Assembly (NCBI RefSeq): GCF_016599045.1
Contig: NZ_JAENKV010000013.1
Location: forward strand, 1-35,177
Origin: Campylobacter sp. TTU_617
GTDB lineage: Bacteria; Campylobacterota; Campylobacteria; Campylobacterales; Campylobacteraceae
DNA length: 35,177 nt
Reading direction: 5' to 3'
The stretch's first letter is position 1. Each line of letters begins with the position of its first letter. Shown in pieces: positions 15,435 to 24,395 of this stretch. Below the pieces are notes generated by a model, which saw only the letters and a list, made by a program, of their open reading frames with translations, made no database searches and was not told the origin of the DNA. Position numbers and translations under genes: made by a program.

Positions 15435-15922
15435 ATTTTATTCCTAAAAAGAATATAAGCAATAAAAGATTCTGCAACTAAAGAATAAAAATATTCTATA
15501 CCAAAAAATTTTAAATCTTGCTTTGCAATATAAGAAAATATTAAATCTATAATATAAATAAAACTATATGCACATAAAACAAAAGTAATAGGTATAAATT
15601 TTTCCATTTTTAAATTTGTTTTAATCCAATAAGCAAAAAAATAATAAAAGATAAAAAAAGCAATCCAAGAAGAAAATATAAAAAAATTATGAGTCACATC
15701 AGTAAAAAATAAAAAAAATAAGCAAAAATACCAACGAAAATCAAGTTCATATAAAGTACGTTCTTTTTGCTCTAATAAAAAAAACATATAGCAAAAAAAT
15801 ACTCCATAAAATACAGGTAAATAAATAAAAATAGAACTTGAAATTTCATAAATAATCAAAACTAAAGCTATAAAAAAATAAATTAAATTAAAATGCACAT
15901 TATGAATTTGCTGATTTTTCAT
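15431..15922 (-). CDS. Small integral membrane protein, possibly MreD-like
   Basis: This 163-residue, very hydrophobic protein has about five membrane segments (roughly 10-27, 29-48, 65-80, 83-97, 110-130, plus a hydrophobic C-terminus). No diagnostic motif is visible. Its size, topology and position directly before mrdA, with a four-base overlap, resemble MreD, which is encoded beside mrdA in many bacteria. That is inference from context; mreB and mreC are not here. It starts one base after the engB stop. Confidence 0.75.
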   Translation of the reverse strand: MKNQQIHNVHFNLIYFFIALVLIIYEISSSIFIYLPVFYGVFFCYMFFLLEQKERTLYELDFRWYFCLFFLFFTDVTHNFFIFSSWIAFFIFYYFFAYWIKTNLKMEKFIPITFVLCAYSFIYIIDLIFSYIAKQDLKFFGIEYFYSLVAESFIAYILFRNKI

Positions 15923-16513
15923 TTAAAAACCTAAAGTCTTTAAGATTATTTCTTTTTCAAGTTCTAACAAGCCCTCTTTATTTGCACTTGAAACCAAATA
16001 CGCATCTTTAAAATTAACCTTGATTTTATTTTTCTGACTTTGATTTAATTTATCGCTTTTGGTAAAAACACGTAAAATTTTTTGATCATTTCTTAAAATA
16101 TTTTGCAAATATTGCAGAACATTTAAATCAATTTCCAAATTTATATGTCTTGAATCTATAAGTAAAATAAAAAGTTTTATTGAAGTTCTTAATCTTAAAA
16201 ATTCGTTTAAATTTTTATTCCATATTTCTTTTGTTTTTTTAGAAACTTTTGCATAGCCAAAACCAGGTAAATCAATAAAATAAATGCTAAATTTTTCTTC
16301 TTCTTTGCTACAAAAAACTTCAAAAAAATTAATTAGCTGTGTTTTACCTGGAGTTGATGAGCTTTTTGCAAGATTTTTTTGCTTGCAAAGTGCATTAATA
16401 AGCGAGCTTTTTCCAACATTTGATCTTCCTAAAAAAGCTACTTCGCTAAAATTAGATGGCATAGTATCACTAATACACTCAAAAGAAGAAAAAAATTTAG
16501 CTTTATAAATCAT
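15923..16513 (-). CDS. engB: Ribosome-biogenesis GTPase EngB/YsxC/YihA
   Basis: EngB is an essential GTPase needed for large-subunit assembly. The 196-residue protein has the family layout: AFLGRSNVGKSSLINAL (P-loop Gly29-Ser36), the STPGKTQ switch (G2), DLPGFGYA (G3), TKSDKL (G4) and VSSANKEG (G5). TrmE/Era-like GTPases are excluded by the short length and by the SNVGKSSLIN plus PGKT arrangement. It overlaps lptA by four bases, so it lies inside an envelope operon although its role is in ribosome assembly; the same arrangement is recalled for C. jejuni. Confidence 0.95.
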   Translation of the reverse strand: MIYKAKFFSSFECISDTMPSNFSEVAFLGRSNVGKSSLINALCKQKNLAKSSSTPGKTQLINFFEVFCSKEEEKFSIYFIDLPGFGYAKVSKKTKEIWNKNLNEFLRLRTSIKLFILLIDSRHINLEIDLNVLQYLQNILRNDQKILRVFTKSDKLNQSQKNKIKVNFKDAYLVSSANKEGLLELEKEIILKTLGF

Positions 16514-16974
16514 TTTTGTTCCACATCAAAAACAAAACGGACAGGATTTTTATCTTTGCTTTCAACAAGATACGTATTGTTTTTTCTATCAATAACTATT
16601 TTATCGCCATAAATTTTTTTATTTGTTGTAACTTCATTAACAATGGCATTACCATTAATTTCATAAGTATCTTTTAATACATTATAAATTAAACGATCCC
16701 CACTTCCTTTATAAATCTTATCTTCTAAATAAATTTCAAATTTAGCATTTTGTATTGCTTCATACTTTATTGGTTTTTTATTTTTATCCATATAAATAAC
16801 CAATTTATCCGAATTTAAAATATCTTTTCCTTTTTTTACTTCAACATTACCACTTAAAGTACTCTTACCTGCATTCTCATCTAAATAAAAACTCAAAGCC
16901 TTTACTTCAATTTGTGTAGCAAAAGAATACTGCAATATAAATATCAAAAGAAAAATTATTTTTCTTGTATCCAC
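16510..16974 (-). CDS. lptA: LPS/LOS transport periplasmic protein LptA
   Basis: LptA bridges inner and outer membrane in lipooligosaccharide export. The 154-residue protein starts with a signal peptide (about 1-19) and continues with repeats of the OstA/LptA beta-jellyroll type: ENAGKSTLSGNVEVKKGKDILNSDKLVIYMD (given in pieces: SGNVEVKKG near 38-46, NSDKLVIYMDK near 53-63), then YEAIQNAKFEI and NGNAIVNEVTTNKKIYGDKIV. It overlaps lptC by 19 bases and engB by four. Together with kdsC and lptC it forms an LPS assembly module; LptB is not present here. Confidence 0.88.
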   Translation of the reverse strand: MDTRKIIFLLIFILQYSFATQIEVKALSFYLDENAGKSTLSGNVEVKKGKDILNSDKLVIYMDKNKKPIKYEAIQNAKFEIYLEDKIYKGSGDRLIYNVLKDTYEINGNAIVNEVTTNKKIYGDKIVIDRKNNTYLVESKDKNPVRFVFDVEQK

Positions 16975-17471
16975 GCTTGAACTCCTTCAACTTGCAATGT
17001 ATTCTTTTTTAAATCATAAACTAAAATATTTCCATCGACACGATTCTTATTTAAAAAAGCTTTAAAGCCTACATCGGTACTTAAAATCTTATCATCAGGA
17101 TTAAATTTTACTTTTTGACTTAAAATCTTTGTTCCATTTAGATCGCTATAACTTACATTACCTTCAAATACAATTTTATTTTTTTGATCATTTAAAAGTT
17201 CTAAAGTATTAGCACTTAAATTAAAATCAAAATTTAAAGTAGTAAAATAATGAAAAACATCTTTATCATTATAACGTTCCCAAGAATTAGCTTTATAGTA
17301 GGCTTTTATAGTGCTTGAATTGGTTTCATAGATATTTAAATTACTTGCTTCCATATTTTTAAAATTTAAAGAGTAAGATTTAAGATTTAAAGAGTAAGGA
17401 TCTTGCAAAGTTAAAATTGTAAAAATAATAGTAAATAAAGCAATTAATACTCCAAAAATCTTTATAACCAA
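16956..17471 (-). CDS. lptC: LPS/LOS transport inner-membrane protein LptC
   Basis: LptC links the LptB2FG transporter to LptA. The 171-residue protein has one N-terminal membrane anchor (about 3-22) and a periplasmic beta-rich body typical of the YrbK/LptC family, with weak internal repeats (VFEGNVSYSDLNGTKILSQ near 108-126, then VDGNILVYDLKKNTLQVEGV near 149-168). Primary sequence identity is low in this family, so the call rests on topology, length and position between kdsC and lptA, with 10- and 19-base overlaps. Confidence 0.85.
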   Translation of the reverse strand: MVIKIFGVLIALFTIIFTILTLQDPYSLNLKSYSLNFKNMEASNLNIYETNSSTIKAYYKANSWERYNDKDVFHYFTTLNFDFNLSANTLELLNDQKNKIVFEGNVSYSDLNGTKILSQKVKFNPDDKILSTDVGFKAFLNKNRVDGNILVYDLKKNTLQVEGVQAWIQEK

Positions 17472-17950
17472 AGTTTATCCCAATCTTGCTTCATATTGTT
17501 TTTTTCTATAAGAATTTCAATCATTTGTGCTACTGCTCCCTCTCCACCTTTTTTATCTAAACAAATATCAACTTTTAGATCTTTATGAGCATCCAAAGGT
17601 TTAAAACTTAAAGCAACATTTTCTAAAAGATTTTTATCATTAAAATAATCTCCAATAGCAGCACATTTGGAAAAATCTAGATTTAATTCTTTTAAGATTA
17701 ATTTTGCACACTCTAATTTATTTTTAATTCCTTGATATACAAAATCAATTTTTAAATCTTTTGCTCTTAATGTAACACATTCTGAAGTTCTACCGGTTAC
17801 AATTGCAATCTTTTTACCGAGCTTTAACCAAGCTTCAATAGCAGCCCCATCCTTAACATTAAATTCTTTTATTTCTTTTTTATCTTGAGAGTAGATGATT
17901 TTTCCATCTGTTAAGCAACCATCTACATCTAAAAAAATCAGTTCTATCAT
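17462..17950 (-). CDS. kdsC: 3-deoxy-D-manno-octulosonate 8-phosphate phosphatase KdsC
   Basis: KdsC removes phosphate from Kdo-8-phosphate in making the inner-core sugar of LOS. The 162-residue HAD-family phosphatase has DVDGCLTDG (nucleophile Asp8, Asp10), FNVKDGAAIEAWLKLG, AIVTGRTSE, a lysine in the YQGIKNK segment and IGDYFNDKNLL for the acidic pair. It lacks a cap domain, as in the tetrameric C0-type KdsC/YrbI group. It overlaps lptC by ten bases and lies two bases after rlpA, in keeping with the LPS module. Confidence 0.9.
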   Translation of the reverse strand: MIELIFLDVDGCLTDGKIIYSQDKKEIKEFNVKDGAAIEAWLKLGKKIAIVTGRTSECVTLRAKDLKIDFVYQGIKNKLECAKLILKELNLDFSKCAAIGDYFNDKNLLENVALSFKPLDAHKDLKVDICLDKKGGEGAVAQMIEILIEKNNMKQDWDKLWL

Positions 17951-17952
17951 AA

Positions 17953-18789
17953 TTATTCTCTTACAACAAAAGCTCCAGCAAAAGCTCCGCTTGCTGCAAA
18001 ATCTCTTGCTTCTTCTTCACTTCTAAAACCAGTTAAAAATACCCTATTTAATCCATCAACAGAACTTTTGCGTATAGTAGAAGAATAAGATCTATAAGTT
18101 TTATATCTTGAAGCTATGCTTTGCGCCCCTTGTAAATTTTTAAAGGCTCCAATTTGAACCATAAAATTACCACCTTCATAAATTTGACCATTATTTACAA
18201 GTTCTCCACTACTTCCATAGTTGGCATTAGAATGAACGATATTATTTCCTGAATTTTTACTTCCAAATCCTATAACTTCAAGTCTTACTGGAGCTGTTCC
18301 GCTATGAATCATATCAATTTGTGATGCAGCACCTTTAGAAAGATCTATAATTCTATTTCCAACAAATGGACCTCTATCATTTACCCTTACTGTAACTTGA
18401 CGATTATTATTTAAATTTGTTACTTTTAAAATGGTATTCATTGGCAATGTTTTATGAGCAGCAGTTAAAGCATTTTGATCATAAGTTTCACCATTGGAAG
18501 TCTTTTTTCCGTGAAAACCTGGACCATACCAACTTGCAATACCATCAGCGGTCTCTCCTACCGCCACAACGGTTGGATAATAAGTCTTACCATTAATCGT
18601 ATAAGGCTTCATTGTTCCTTTTGCACTTGAAGAACTAGGAGGAGTTCCTTTAAAATCATTGCTTGGATAATAAACTTCAACTTTACCACCACCTAATGAG
18701 CTAAAATTACTAGAACAAGCACTTAAAAATACTAGACCAAAACTAGCGACTGACAATTTGAGTATAGTCTTTTTTACCATTTGCATCAT
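17953..18789 (-). CDS. rlpA: Septal-ring lipoprotein RlpA (DPBB plus SPOR domains)
   Basis: RlpA proteins are outer-membrane-associated; some cleave naked glycan strands as lytic transglycosylases. The 278-residue protein has a lipoprotein signal with lipobox LSAC (Cys25), a Ser/Gly-rich linker, a double-psi beta-barrel domain (about 83-174) with GIASWYGPGFHGKKTSNG and VRVNDRGPF, and a C-terminal SPOR domain (about 207-277; FMVQIGAF) that binds septal denuded peptidoglycan. AAGGAG lies four bases before the first ATG (18789) and seven before the second (18786), so either may be used. The gene begins 47 bases inside mltD. Confidence 0.92.
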   Translation of the reverse strand: MMQMVKKTILKLSVASFGLVFLSACSSNFSSLGGGKVEVYYPSNDFKGTPPSSSSAKGTMKPYTINGKTYYPTVVAVGETADGIASWYGPGFHGKKTSNGETYDQNALTAAHKTLPMNTILKVTNLNNNRQVTVRVNDRGPFVGNRIIDLSKGAASQIDMIHSGTAPVRLEVIGFGSKNSGNNIVHSNANYGSSGELVNNGQIYEGGNFMVQIGAFKNLQGAQSIASRYKTYRSYSSTIRKSSVDGLNRVFLTGFRSEEEARDFAASGAFAGAFVVRE

Positions 18790-19867
18790 CTTTCTCCTTG
18801 TTTTTAATAGGTATTATTAATTTTTGATTTACACTTAAATATTTATTAATTTTATTTATTTCTTTAATATCATCTACACTTACATTATGGGTTTTAGCAA
18901 TTTTATACAAAGAATCTCCTGCTTTTACAATATAAATTTTAGATTTAGGAATAGTTGTATCCACCTTAGCAAATTTATAAGATTTAAAATTATTATTAAA
19001 AAAAGCTAGTTTTTCAAGTGGAATATACATATAATAATCTTTTCCCGGAGGAGTAAAATTATGTTTAAATTGAGGATTATATTTTTTCAAAGTTGCTAAA
19101 GTAATATTAGCACTTTTTGCCAAATCTCTCAAAGCAACACCTGAAGGAACATCTACTTTTACAAAAGGATTGCTTAAAGAATAATTCATTAAAGAAATAT
19201 CTTTTTGAAGAAAAAATTCTTTATCATTAGCCAAAAAAGCTAAAATAAGAATTTTTCTTATAAAAGTTCTAGTTTCTAAGGAAAGATATTTTTTATCAGG
19301 ATCAATCAAAACTGCTAAATCATCGCTCTTAGCCTGTTTAATAGCCTGTCTTAACTTTCCATTGCCACAATTATAAGCAAGTAAAGCTAAATACCATTTA
19401 CCAAATTCAGTCTTTAATGTCTTTAAATAATCAATTGCTGCATAAGTTGATTTTACTGGATCTCTTCTTTCATCAACATAAGCATCAACCCTTAAACCTA
19501 AATTTCTAGCCGTTGGTCTCATAAATTGCCAAATACCTACTGCTTTTGCATTTGAAATACTATGAGTTTTAAGACCTGATTCTACTATTGCTAAATACAA
19601 AATCTCAGAAGGAACATCATTTTTAATTAAAATTTCTCGTATCATAGGGGTAATAGCAGAAAAATTTTTCATAGAGTCAAGCAAAACTTGAGAATGCTTA
19701 TTTTCCAAATCATCTTTAGATTGAAAAAAATTTAAATCTTTGATAAAGGTAGGATCAATATCCAAATTTCTTAAAATATCTACTTGTTTTTTATAGTATT
19801 CTGGAGTATAAATTTGTGCAAAAAGATAATTAAGAGTTACAATAAGAGCAAAAATTATTTTTTTCAT
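18743..19867 (-). CDS. mltD: Membrane-bound lytic murein transglycosylase MltD-type with LysM
   Basis: This enzyme cleaves the glycan backbone of peptidoglycan to anhydromuropeptides. The 374-residue protein has a signal peptide (about 1-18), an SLT domain with LAIVESGLK (catalytic Glu96), SNAKAVGIWQFMRPTARNLGL (AVGIWQFMRPTA near 109-120) and LLAYNCGNGKL (about 162-172), and a LysM peptidoglycan-binding module near the C-terminus (about 311-354; YIVKAGDSLYKIAKTHNVS). Its last 47 bases also encode the start of rlpA, which pairs two glycan-cleaving proteins. It follows tatD by one base. Confidence 0.92.
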   Translation of the reverse strand: MKKIIFALIVTLNYLFAQIYTPEYYKKQVDILRNLDIDPTFIKDLNFFQSKDDLENKHSQVLLDSMKNFSAITPMIREILIKNDVPSEILYLAIVESGLKTHSISNAKAVGIWQFMRPTARNLGLRVDAYVDERRDPVKSTYAAIDYLKTLKTEFGKWYLALLAYNCGNGKLRQAIKQAKSDDLAVLIDPDKKYLSLETRTFIRKILILAFLANDKEFFLQKDISLMNYSLSNPFVKVDVPSGVALRDLAKSANITLATLKKYNPQFKHNFTPPGKDYYMYIPLEKLAFFNNNFKSYKFAKVDTTIPKSKIYIVKAGDSLYKIAKTHNVSVDDIKEINKINKYLSVNQKLIIPIKNKEKDDANGKKDYTQIVSR

Positions 19868-19868
19868 T

Positions 19869-20672
19869 TTAATTTTCTTTAAAAAATAAATTTATAGAAT
19901 TTTGATAACACAACTTTAAAAGCTCCTTATGAGAAATATCTAAAATTTCACTCATTTTTTTTCCAACTAACTGTGTTAATAAAGGAGTATTTCTTTGGCC
20001 TCTAAAAGGCTCTGGAGTTAAATAAGGTGTATCTGTTTCTATAAGTAGCTTATCTTTTGGAATTTTAGGCAAAATTTGAACTAATTTTTTAGCATTTTTA
20101 AAAGTTACTATCCCACCAATTCCAAAATAAAAACCCATTTTAGCTAAATCTAACAAAAGCTCACTTGCATTAAAACAATGCAAAACTCCTCCATTAAGCT
20201 TTGAAGAATACTCTTTTAAAATATTATAGGTATCTTCATTCGCTTCTCTTGAGTGGATAATAACTGGTTTTTTAAATTCAATTGCTAATTTAAGCTGAGC
20301 GATAAATACTTCTTTTTGTTTTTTTTTAATTTCTTCATCTTTACCATTTAAACGATAATAATCAAGCCCACATTCACCAACAGCAATACATTTATGATCT
20401 TTTAGAAATTCTCTTAAAATACACTCATCATAATGTTCTATATCATAGGGATGAATCCCAGCAGCAAAATAAACTTGTTCATATTTATAAGCAATTTCTC
20501 TTGCACGCTTTAAGTCTTTAATACTAGCACCAGGAATAATAATCTTATCAATACCATTTTCAAAAGAGTGTTTTAAAACTTTATCCAAATCTGATAAAAA
20601 AACATCACTATCTAAATGACAATGAGTATCAATTATTTTTAAATTATTATCGAATTTTAAATCTAAAAACAT
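19869..20672 (-). CDS. tatD: TatD-family metal-dependent DNase
   Basis: TatD hydrolases are TIM-barrel nucleases; despite the name they are not part of the Tat translocase. The 267-residue protein has IDTHCHLD (about 14-21), the metal-binding AVGECGLDYYR (about 96-106), VIIHSREA (about 137-144), VLHCFNAS (about 164-171) and LIETDTPYLTPEP (about 211-223), followed by NTPLL. All metal ligands of the family appear intact. The start overlaps cbrR by ten bases. Confidence 0.93.
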   Translation of the reverse strand: MFLDLKFDNNLKIIDTHCHLDSDVFLSDLDKVLKHSFENGIDKIIIPGASIKDLKRAREIAYKYEQVYFAAGIHPYDIEHYDECILREFLKDHKCIAVGECGLDYYRLNGKDEEIKKKQKEVFIAQLKLAIEFKKPVIIHSREANEDTYNILKEYSSKLNGGVLHCFNASELLLDLAKMGFYFGIGGIVTFKNAKKLVQILPKIPKDKLLIETDTPYLTPEPFRGQRNTPLLTQLVGKKMSEILDISHKELLKLCYQNSINLFFKEN

Positions 20673-21907
20673 ACTTCTACTCTATTTTTTCCATTAGACT
20701 TTGCCAAAGAAAGAGTTTTCTCTGCTTTTTGAATCAAATCTTGTTTATTGCTTTTTGAATTAGCAAAAACTATACCTATGGATGCTGTAAAAAACAACTC
20801 ATCTAAATTAGCTAAAACACCTACATTTTTAATATTGACACGAATACGAGAAAAGATTTTAATGGCTCTTTCTTGATTGATATTTTTTAATATAATGCAA
20901 AATTTTTCAGCACTATATCTTCCAACGATATCTCTTCCCTTAATTTCATCAGTAATTTCTTTTGCACAAATTCTAATCACTTCATCGCCTATATTATAAC
21001 CATATTCGTCATTTATCGTTTTTAAATTATCAATATCTAAAAAAGCAAAAGCAAATTCTTCATCTTTAGAGGAAATTTCATTTAAATAATTTTCCAAATC
21101 TTCCATTAATGCATCATTATTTTTTACTCCAGATACAAAATCAAGATGATTATAAGAATTTAAAAATTTCATATTATCCATAAATACCAAACAACGATTT
21201 ACACAAAAATTAAATAATTCCTTATTAATAGGCTTGATTAAATAATCATTTGCGTTATTTTTAAGCATATCCACTTCTAGTTCATCATCTTTATCGCCTA
21301 AAATAATTACTCCTAAATCATCACTACTATAGCGCTCTCTTACACTAAATAAAAGTTGAGTACCATCGATAATTGGCATTTTAGCATCACAAATAATAAG
21401 TTTTACATCTGAATTTTGTTCTAAATAATTTAAAGCTTCTTCTCCATGAGCAGCACCTAAAACATTAAAAAATCTTTGAGTAAGATATTTTTTTATTTCA
21501 TTACGCTCGTTAAGCTTACTCATTGCTAAGATTACTTTAGTTTTTTCATAGCGTTTTAAATTAATAATAGAATTAATTATATGATCAACACAACTATTGC
21601 TTTCTTTACAAATATAATCAAGTATATCTTTATCCATAAAATTATTTTTAGTAGCTTTATCCGTACTTGCAGTTAAAACTATAGTGGGACATTTTTTCTC
21701 TATCATAAAATCTACCGCTTCACCATTTGGTGCATCTGGCAAACAAAGATCAATAAAACTTAAGAAATAATCACTTATTGATAATTCCTTAGCTTGTGCA
21801 AAATTAAAAGCAACATCCACTTCATAATTAAGGGTTGCTTGTATTTTTTTTGCTAAAAGTTTTCCAAGCATTTTATTATCATCAATAATTAGAATTTTAT
21901 TTTTCAC
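20663..21907 (-). CDS. cbrR: CbrR-like response regulator: REC-REC-degenerate GGDEF
   Basis: The 414-residue protein has two receiver domains and a C-terminal diguanylate-cyclase-like domain, the layout of C. jejuni CbrR, reported to affect bile-salt (deoxycholate) resistance. REC1 (about 1-118) keeps Asp9/Asp10, phospho-acceptor Asp53, Thr79 and Lys101. REC2 (about 124-232) keeps Asp174 and Lys225 but lacks the N-terminal acidic pair (ILAMSK) and has Gly in place of the conserved Thr/Ser (ILGDK). The GGDEF signature is replaced by SAEKF (332-336), although the upstream DIDNLKTINDEYG segment is normal, so c-di-GMP synthesis is doubtful. The start is GTG with AAGG seven bases upstream; ATG is not available nearby. 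Confidence 0.88.
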   Translation of the reverse strand: MKNKILIIDDNKMLGKLLAKKIQATLNYEVDVAFNFAQAKELSISDYFLSFIDLCLPDAPNGEAVDFMIEKKCPTIVLTASTDKATKNNFMDKDILDYICKESNSCVDHIINSIINLKRYEKTKVILAMSKLNERNEIKKYLTQRFFNVLGAAHGEEALNYLEQNSDVKLIICDAKMPIIDGTQLLFSVRERYSSDDLGVIILGDKDDELEVDMLKNNANDYLIKPINKELFNFCVNRCLVFMDNMKFLNSYNHLDFVSGVKNNDALMEDLENYLNEISSKDEEFAFAFLDIDNLKTINDEYGYNIGDEVIRICAKEITDEIKGRDIVGRYSAEKFCIILKNINQERAIKIFSRIRVNIKNVGVLANLDELFFTASIGIVFANSKSNKQDLIQKAEKTLSLAKSNGKNRVEVCF

Positions 21908-21942
21908 TATTACACCTTAAATTTATCTATAAAAAAAGTTTT

Positions 21943-21951
21943 ATTATAACA
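21943..21951 (-). promoter_or_regulatory. Extended -10 promoter for cbrR
   Basis: The minus strand reads TGTTATAAT, a perfect TGn-TATAAT, in the 64-base gap between recN and cbrR. Transcription would start near 21936, leaving about 29 bases to the GTG start at 21907 with a good AAGG site. It suggests that cbrR and the genes after it can be transcribed independently of nadK-recN. Confidence 0.65.
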
Positions 21952-21971
21952 AAAATAAAAATACAAAAAAC

Positions 21972-23495
21972 TTAATCTTTAAGTAAAGTTTTGGCAAATT
22001 CAAGTGCTTCATCATTTATTAATTCGCCACTTATCATTCTAGCAAGTTCTTTGATACGATCATTTTTTTCAAGTTTTATTACTTTACTCTCATGAATATT
22101 TTTTTCTATTAAAAAATGATTATCAGCCTTAGAAGAAAGTTGTGGCAAATGAGATATAGCAAAAATTTGATAAAAAGAAGAAAGTTCATTTAAAACTTTA
22201 GCTATACTCATAGCTTCTTTCCCGCTTAAATTAGCATCAATTTCGTCTAAAAAAATAATTCCTTTTCCAGAACCTAATATTTTACATTCTGTTGCAATTA
22301 AAGCAAGTCTTAAACGATTTAATTCTCCAGAACTTAATTTTTTTAAATTTACTTCATTAATATTGAGTTCAAGTTTATCTTTACCTTGCAAAGTTATTTT
22401 TTCATTTTGTAAAAAATTAAAACTTAAATTTTTCATATAAAGATTTTTTAAATATAAATTAAAATGTGCTTCCAAGTCTTTTAAATTATTAGATCTTATT
22501 TGAGTAAATTTATCACAAGCTGAGTTAATTTTTTTTTCTAACTCATTTATTTTTTTCTCTAATTCTTTTTTTTCAAAACTTAAATTTTCATAATGATTCA
22601 ATTCTTGTTTTTTTTGTTCTAAAATTTCTAAAGCATTTTCTATGCTTTCATAGCGTTTAACCAAATAAGAAAGATTTTCTATACGATCAAGTAATTGTTC
22701 AATATCAAAATCCATCTCTTCCATTTTTTGATTTTCAAAAACGATACGCAACTCATTTAAACATTCTGTAAAAAAATCAGAATTAACCTCACTTAAATTA
22801 AGTGCATTAATCACTGTTTGTTCTAGATCAAAAATAGCACTAGCTTTCATCCATGCTTCATCAATTTTATCTTTTTTAGAAAGTTTCTTTTTCAATTTTA
22901 AAAGCTCTTCATATTCTCCTACTTTGGGATTAATACTAGAAATTTTTTCAATTTGCATTAAAGCAAGTTCTTTTAATTCTTCGATTTTTTTTTCTTCTTC
23001 TAGAATTTTATTTAATTCTTGTGATAGTTTTTCATATTCTTTAAAATTAATCTCAAAATCTTTTTTAAATTCCTTAAAATCAGGATTTTTTTCTTCTTCT
23101 AAAGCATCAAGTAAATTAAGTAGTTTTTCATTGTTAAATTCATTATTTTCTTTAACGCTAAGATATTTAACAAAACTTTTACTTAAACAATTTAAGCTTT
23201 TTTTACTAATACTTTGATTATTAACAAAATATTTTGCCGTTTTTTCTTTTAAAAGTTTAAAAATATTTTCTTCTTCATTTTCAATGCCAAATTCTTCTAA
23301 ATTAAGCTCATCATCAAGACTTAACTCTACGCATTTAGCCTCGCTATCACATAAAGCAAAAGCCGATAAAATCGCTTTAAATAAAACAGATTTTCCAGCA
23401 CCGCTTAAACCTGTAAAAACCGTAAGACCTGGCGTAAGATTAAGCTCGATATTTTTAAAAGTTAAATTATCTTTTATTAAAATCCTATTTATCAT
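21972..23495 (-). CDS. recN: DNA repair protein RecN
   Basis: RecN is an SMC-like ATPase acting in double-strand break repair. The 507-residue protein has an N-terminal Walker A (GLSGAGKS, 29-36), a long helical middle (about 140-340) rich in Lys, Glu and Leu that forms the coiled coil, and a C-terminal half with the ABC signature [13 protein letters not shown], Walker [15 protein letters not shown] and the switch histidine in [10 protein letters not shown]. It is somewhat shorter than E. coli RecN (553), mainly in the coiled coil. It begins one base after nadK, a pairing common in bacteria. Confidence 0.93.
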   Translation of the reverse strand: MINRILIKDNLTFKNIELNLTPGLTVFTGLSGAGKSVLFKAILSAFALCDSEAKCVELSLDDELNLEEFGIENEEENIFKLLKEKTAKYFVNNQSISKKSLNCLSKSFVKYLSVKENNEFNNEKLLNLLDALEEEKNPDFKEFKKDFEINFKEYEKLSQELNKILEEEKKIEELKELALMQIEKISSINPKVGEYEELLKLKKKLSKKDKIDEAWMKASAIFDLEQTVINALNLSEVNSDFFTECLNELRIVFENQKMEEMDFDIEQLLDRIENLSYLVKRYESIENALEILEQKKQELNHYENLSFEKKELEKKINELEKKINSACDKFTQIRSNNLKDLEAHFNLYLKNLYMKNLSFNFLQNEKITLQGKDKLELNINEVNLKKLSSGELNRLRLALIATECKILGSGKGIIFLDEIDANLSGKEAMSIAKVLNELSSFYQIFAISHLPQLSSKADNHFLIEKNIHESKVIKLEKNDRIKELARMISGELINDEALEFAKTLLKD

Positions 23496-23496
23496 T

Positions 23497-24351
23497 TTAA
23501 TTTCCCCAATTTAATTTTTCTTTTAAAACTTGAAAATAATCCCTGTCATCAGGATAAATAAAAGTTACACTTTTTTCTCCTAGGCCAATTTTAATATTTT
23601 TAAAATCATTTACTTTAAATTTTTCTTGACCATCAATACAAAAAGTACAATCTTTTGCTCCTATTTCAAATTCAAATCCTTTAGGCAAAATAATAGGACG
23701 TTGTGTAAGCGAATGAGAGCATATAGGAGTTAAAATAAATACCTGTGCTAAAGTATAAACGATAGGACCATTTGCGCTTAAATTATAAGCAGTTGATCCT
23801 GCTGGAGTTGAGATAATCAAACCGTCTCCAAAATATTGATTAAACATTTTTTTATTATGATAGACTTTAATATTGGCCATAGACATATTTGATTTTTTAT
23901 AAAATACTATGTCATTAAATGCATTTTTACTGATAATTTGATTTTTTTTATCTCGTAAAGTAAGTTCAAGCATAAAAGGATTTTCGATTTTAAATTTTCC
24001 TTTAAAAAAATCATTAAAAAAAATTTCTACCTTTTCCATTGTAAGATTTGTTAAAAATCCTAAATTCCCTGCATGAATTCCTAAAATAGGTTTTTGATAT
24101 TCACAAGCTTTTCTACATAAAGAAATTAAAGTTCCATCCCCTCCTAAAGATATTATTAAATCACTTTTTCTAAATAAATTATCTAACTCATTAATTTTTA
24201 AATTTATATTTTGTTCTTCTAAAAATAAAAGATCTATTTTTCTTTTTATTAAAATATTTTTTAGATATAAAATTTCTTGAGTTAAATCAATATCAGGTTT
24301 AACAACAAGTCCTATTTTTTTAATCTTTTTATAATCAATTTTGTTTTGCAT
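23497..24351 (-). CDS. nadK: NAD kinase
   Basis: NadK phosphorylates NAD to NADP. The 284-residue protein has the GGDGT motif (Gly70-Thr74), the NE/D-like [10 protein letters not shown] segment (about 152-161), [23 protein letters not shown] ([13 protein letters not shown] near 176-188) and [11 protein letters not shown] (about 213-223). All are family hallmarks. The start ATG (24351) has no upstream Shine-Dalgarno; a perfect extended -10 ends five bases before it, which suggests a leaderless transcript. recN follows after one base. Confidence 0.95.
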   Translation of the reverse strand: MQNKIDYKKIKKIGLVVKPDIDLTQEILYLKNILIKRKIDLLFLEEQNINLKINELDNLFRKSDLIISLGGDGTLISLCRKACEYQKPILGIHAGNLGFLTNLTMEKVEIFFNDFFKGKFKIENPFMLELTLRDKKNQIISKNAFNDIVFYKKSNMSMANIKVYHNKKMFNQYFGDGLIISTPAGSTAYNLSANGPIVYTLAQVFILTPICSHSLTQRPIILPKGFEFEIGAKDCTFCIDGQEKFKVNDFKNIKIGLGEKSVTFIYPDDRDYFQVLKEKLNWGN

Positions 24352-24356
24352 ACAAA

Positions 24357-24365
24357 ATTATAGCA
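24357..24365 (-). promoter_or_regulatory. Extended -10 promoter placed for leaderless nadK transcription
   Basis: The minus strand reads TGCTATAAT (24365-24357), followed by five bases and then the nadK ATG. A start six or seven bases after the -10 would fall on the A or T of the ATG. There is no room for a ribosome binding site. Confidence 0.6.
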
Positions 24366-24395
24366 AATCTTAGCTAAGCAAAAGAATAAAGATAC

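Noticed and set aside
20663-21907. Calling the response regulator an active diguanylate cyclase
   Set aside because: The GGDEF signature is changed to SAEKF, so activity is doubtful despite the conserved fold.
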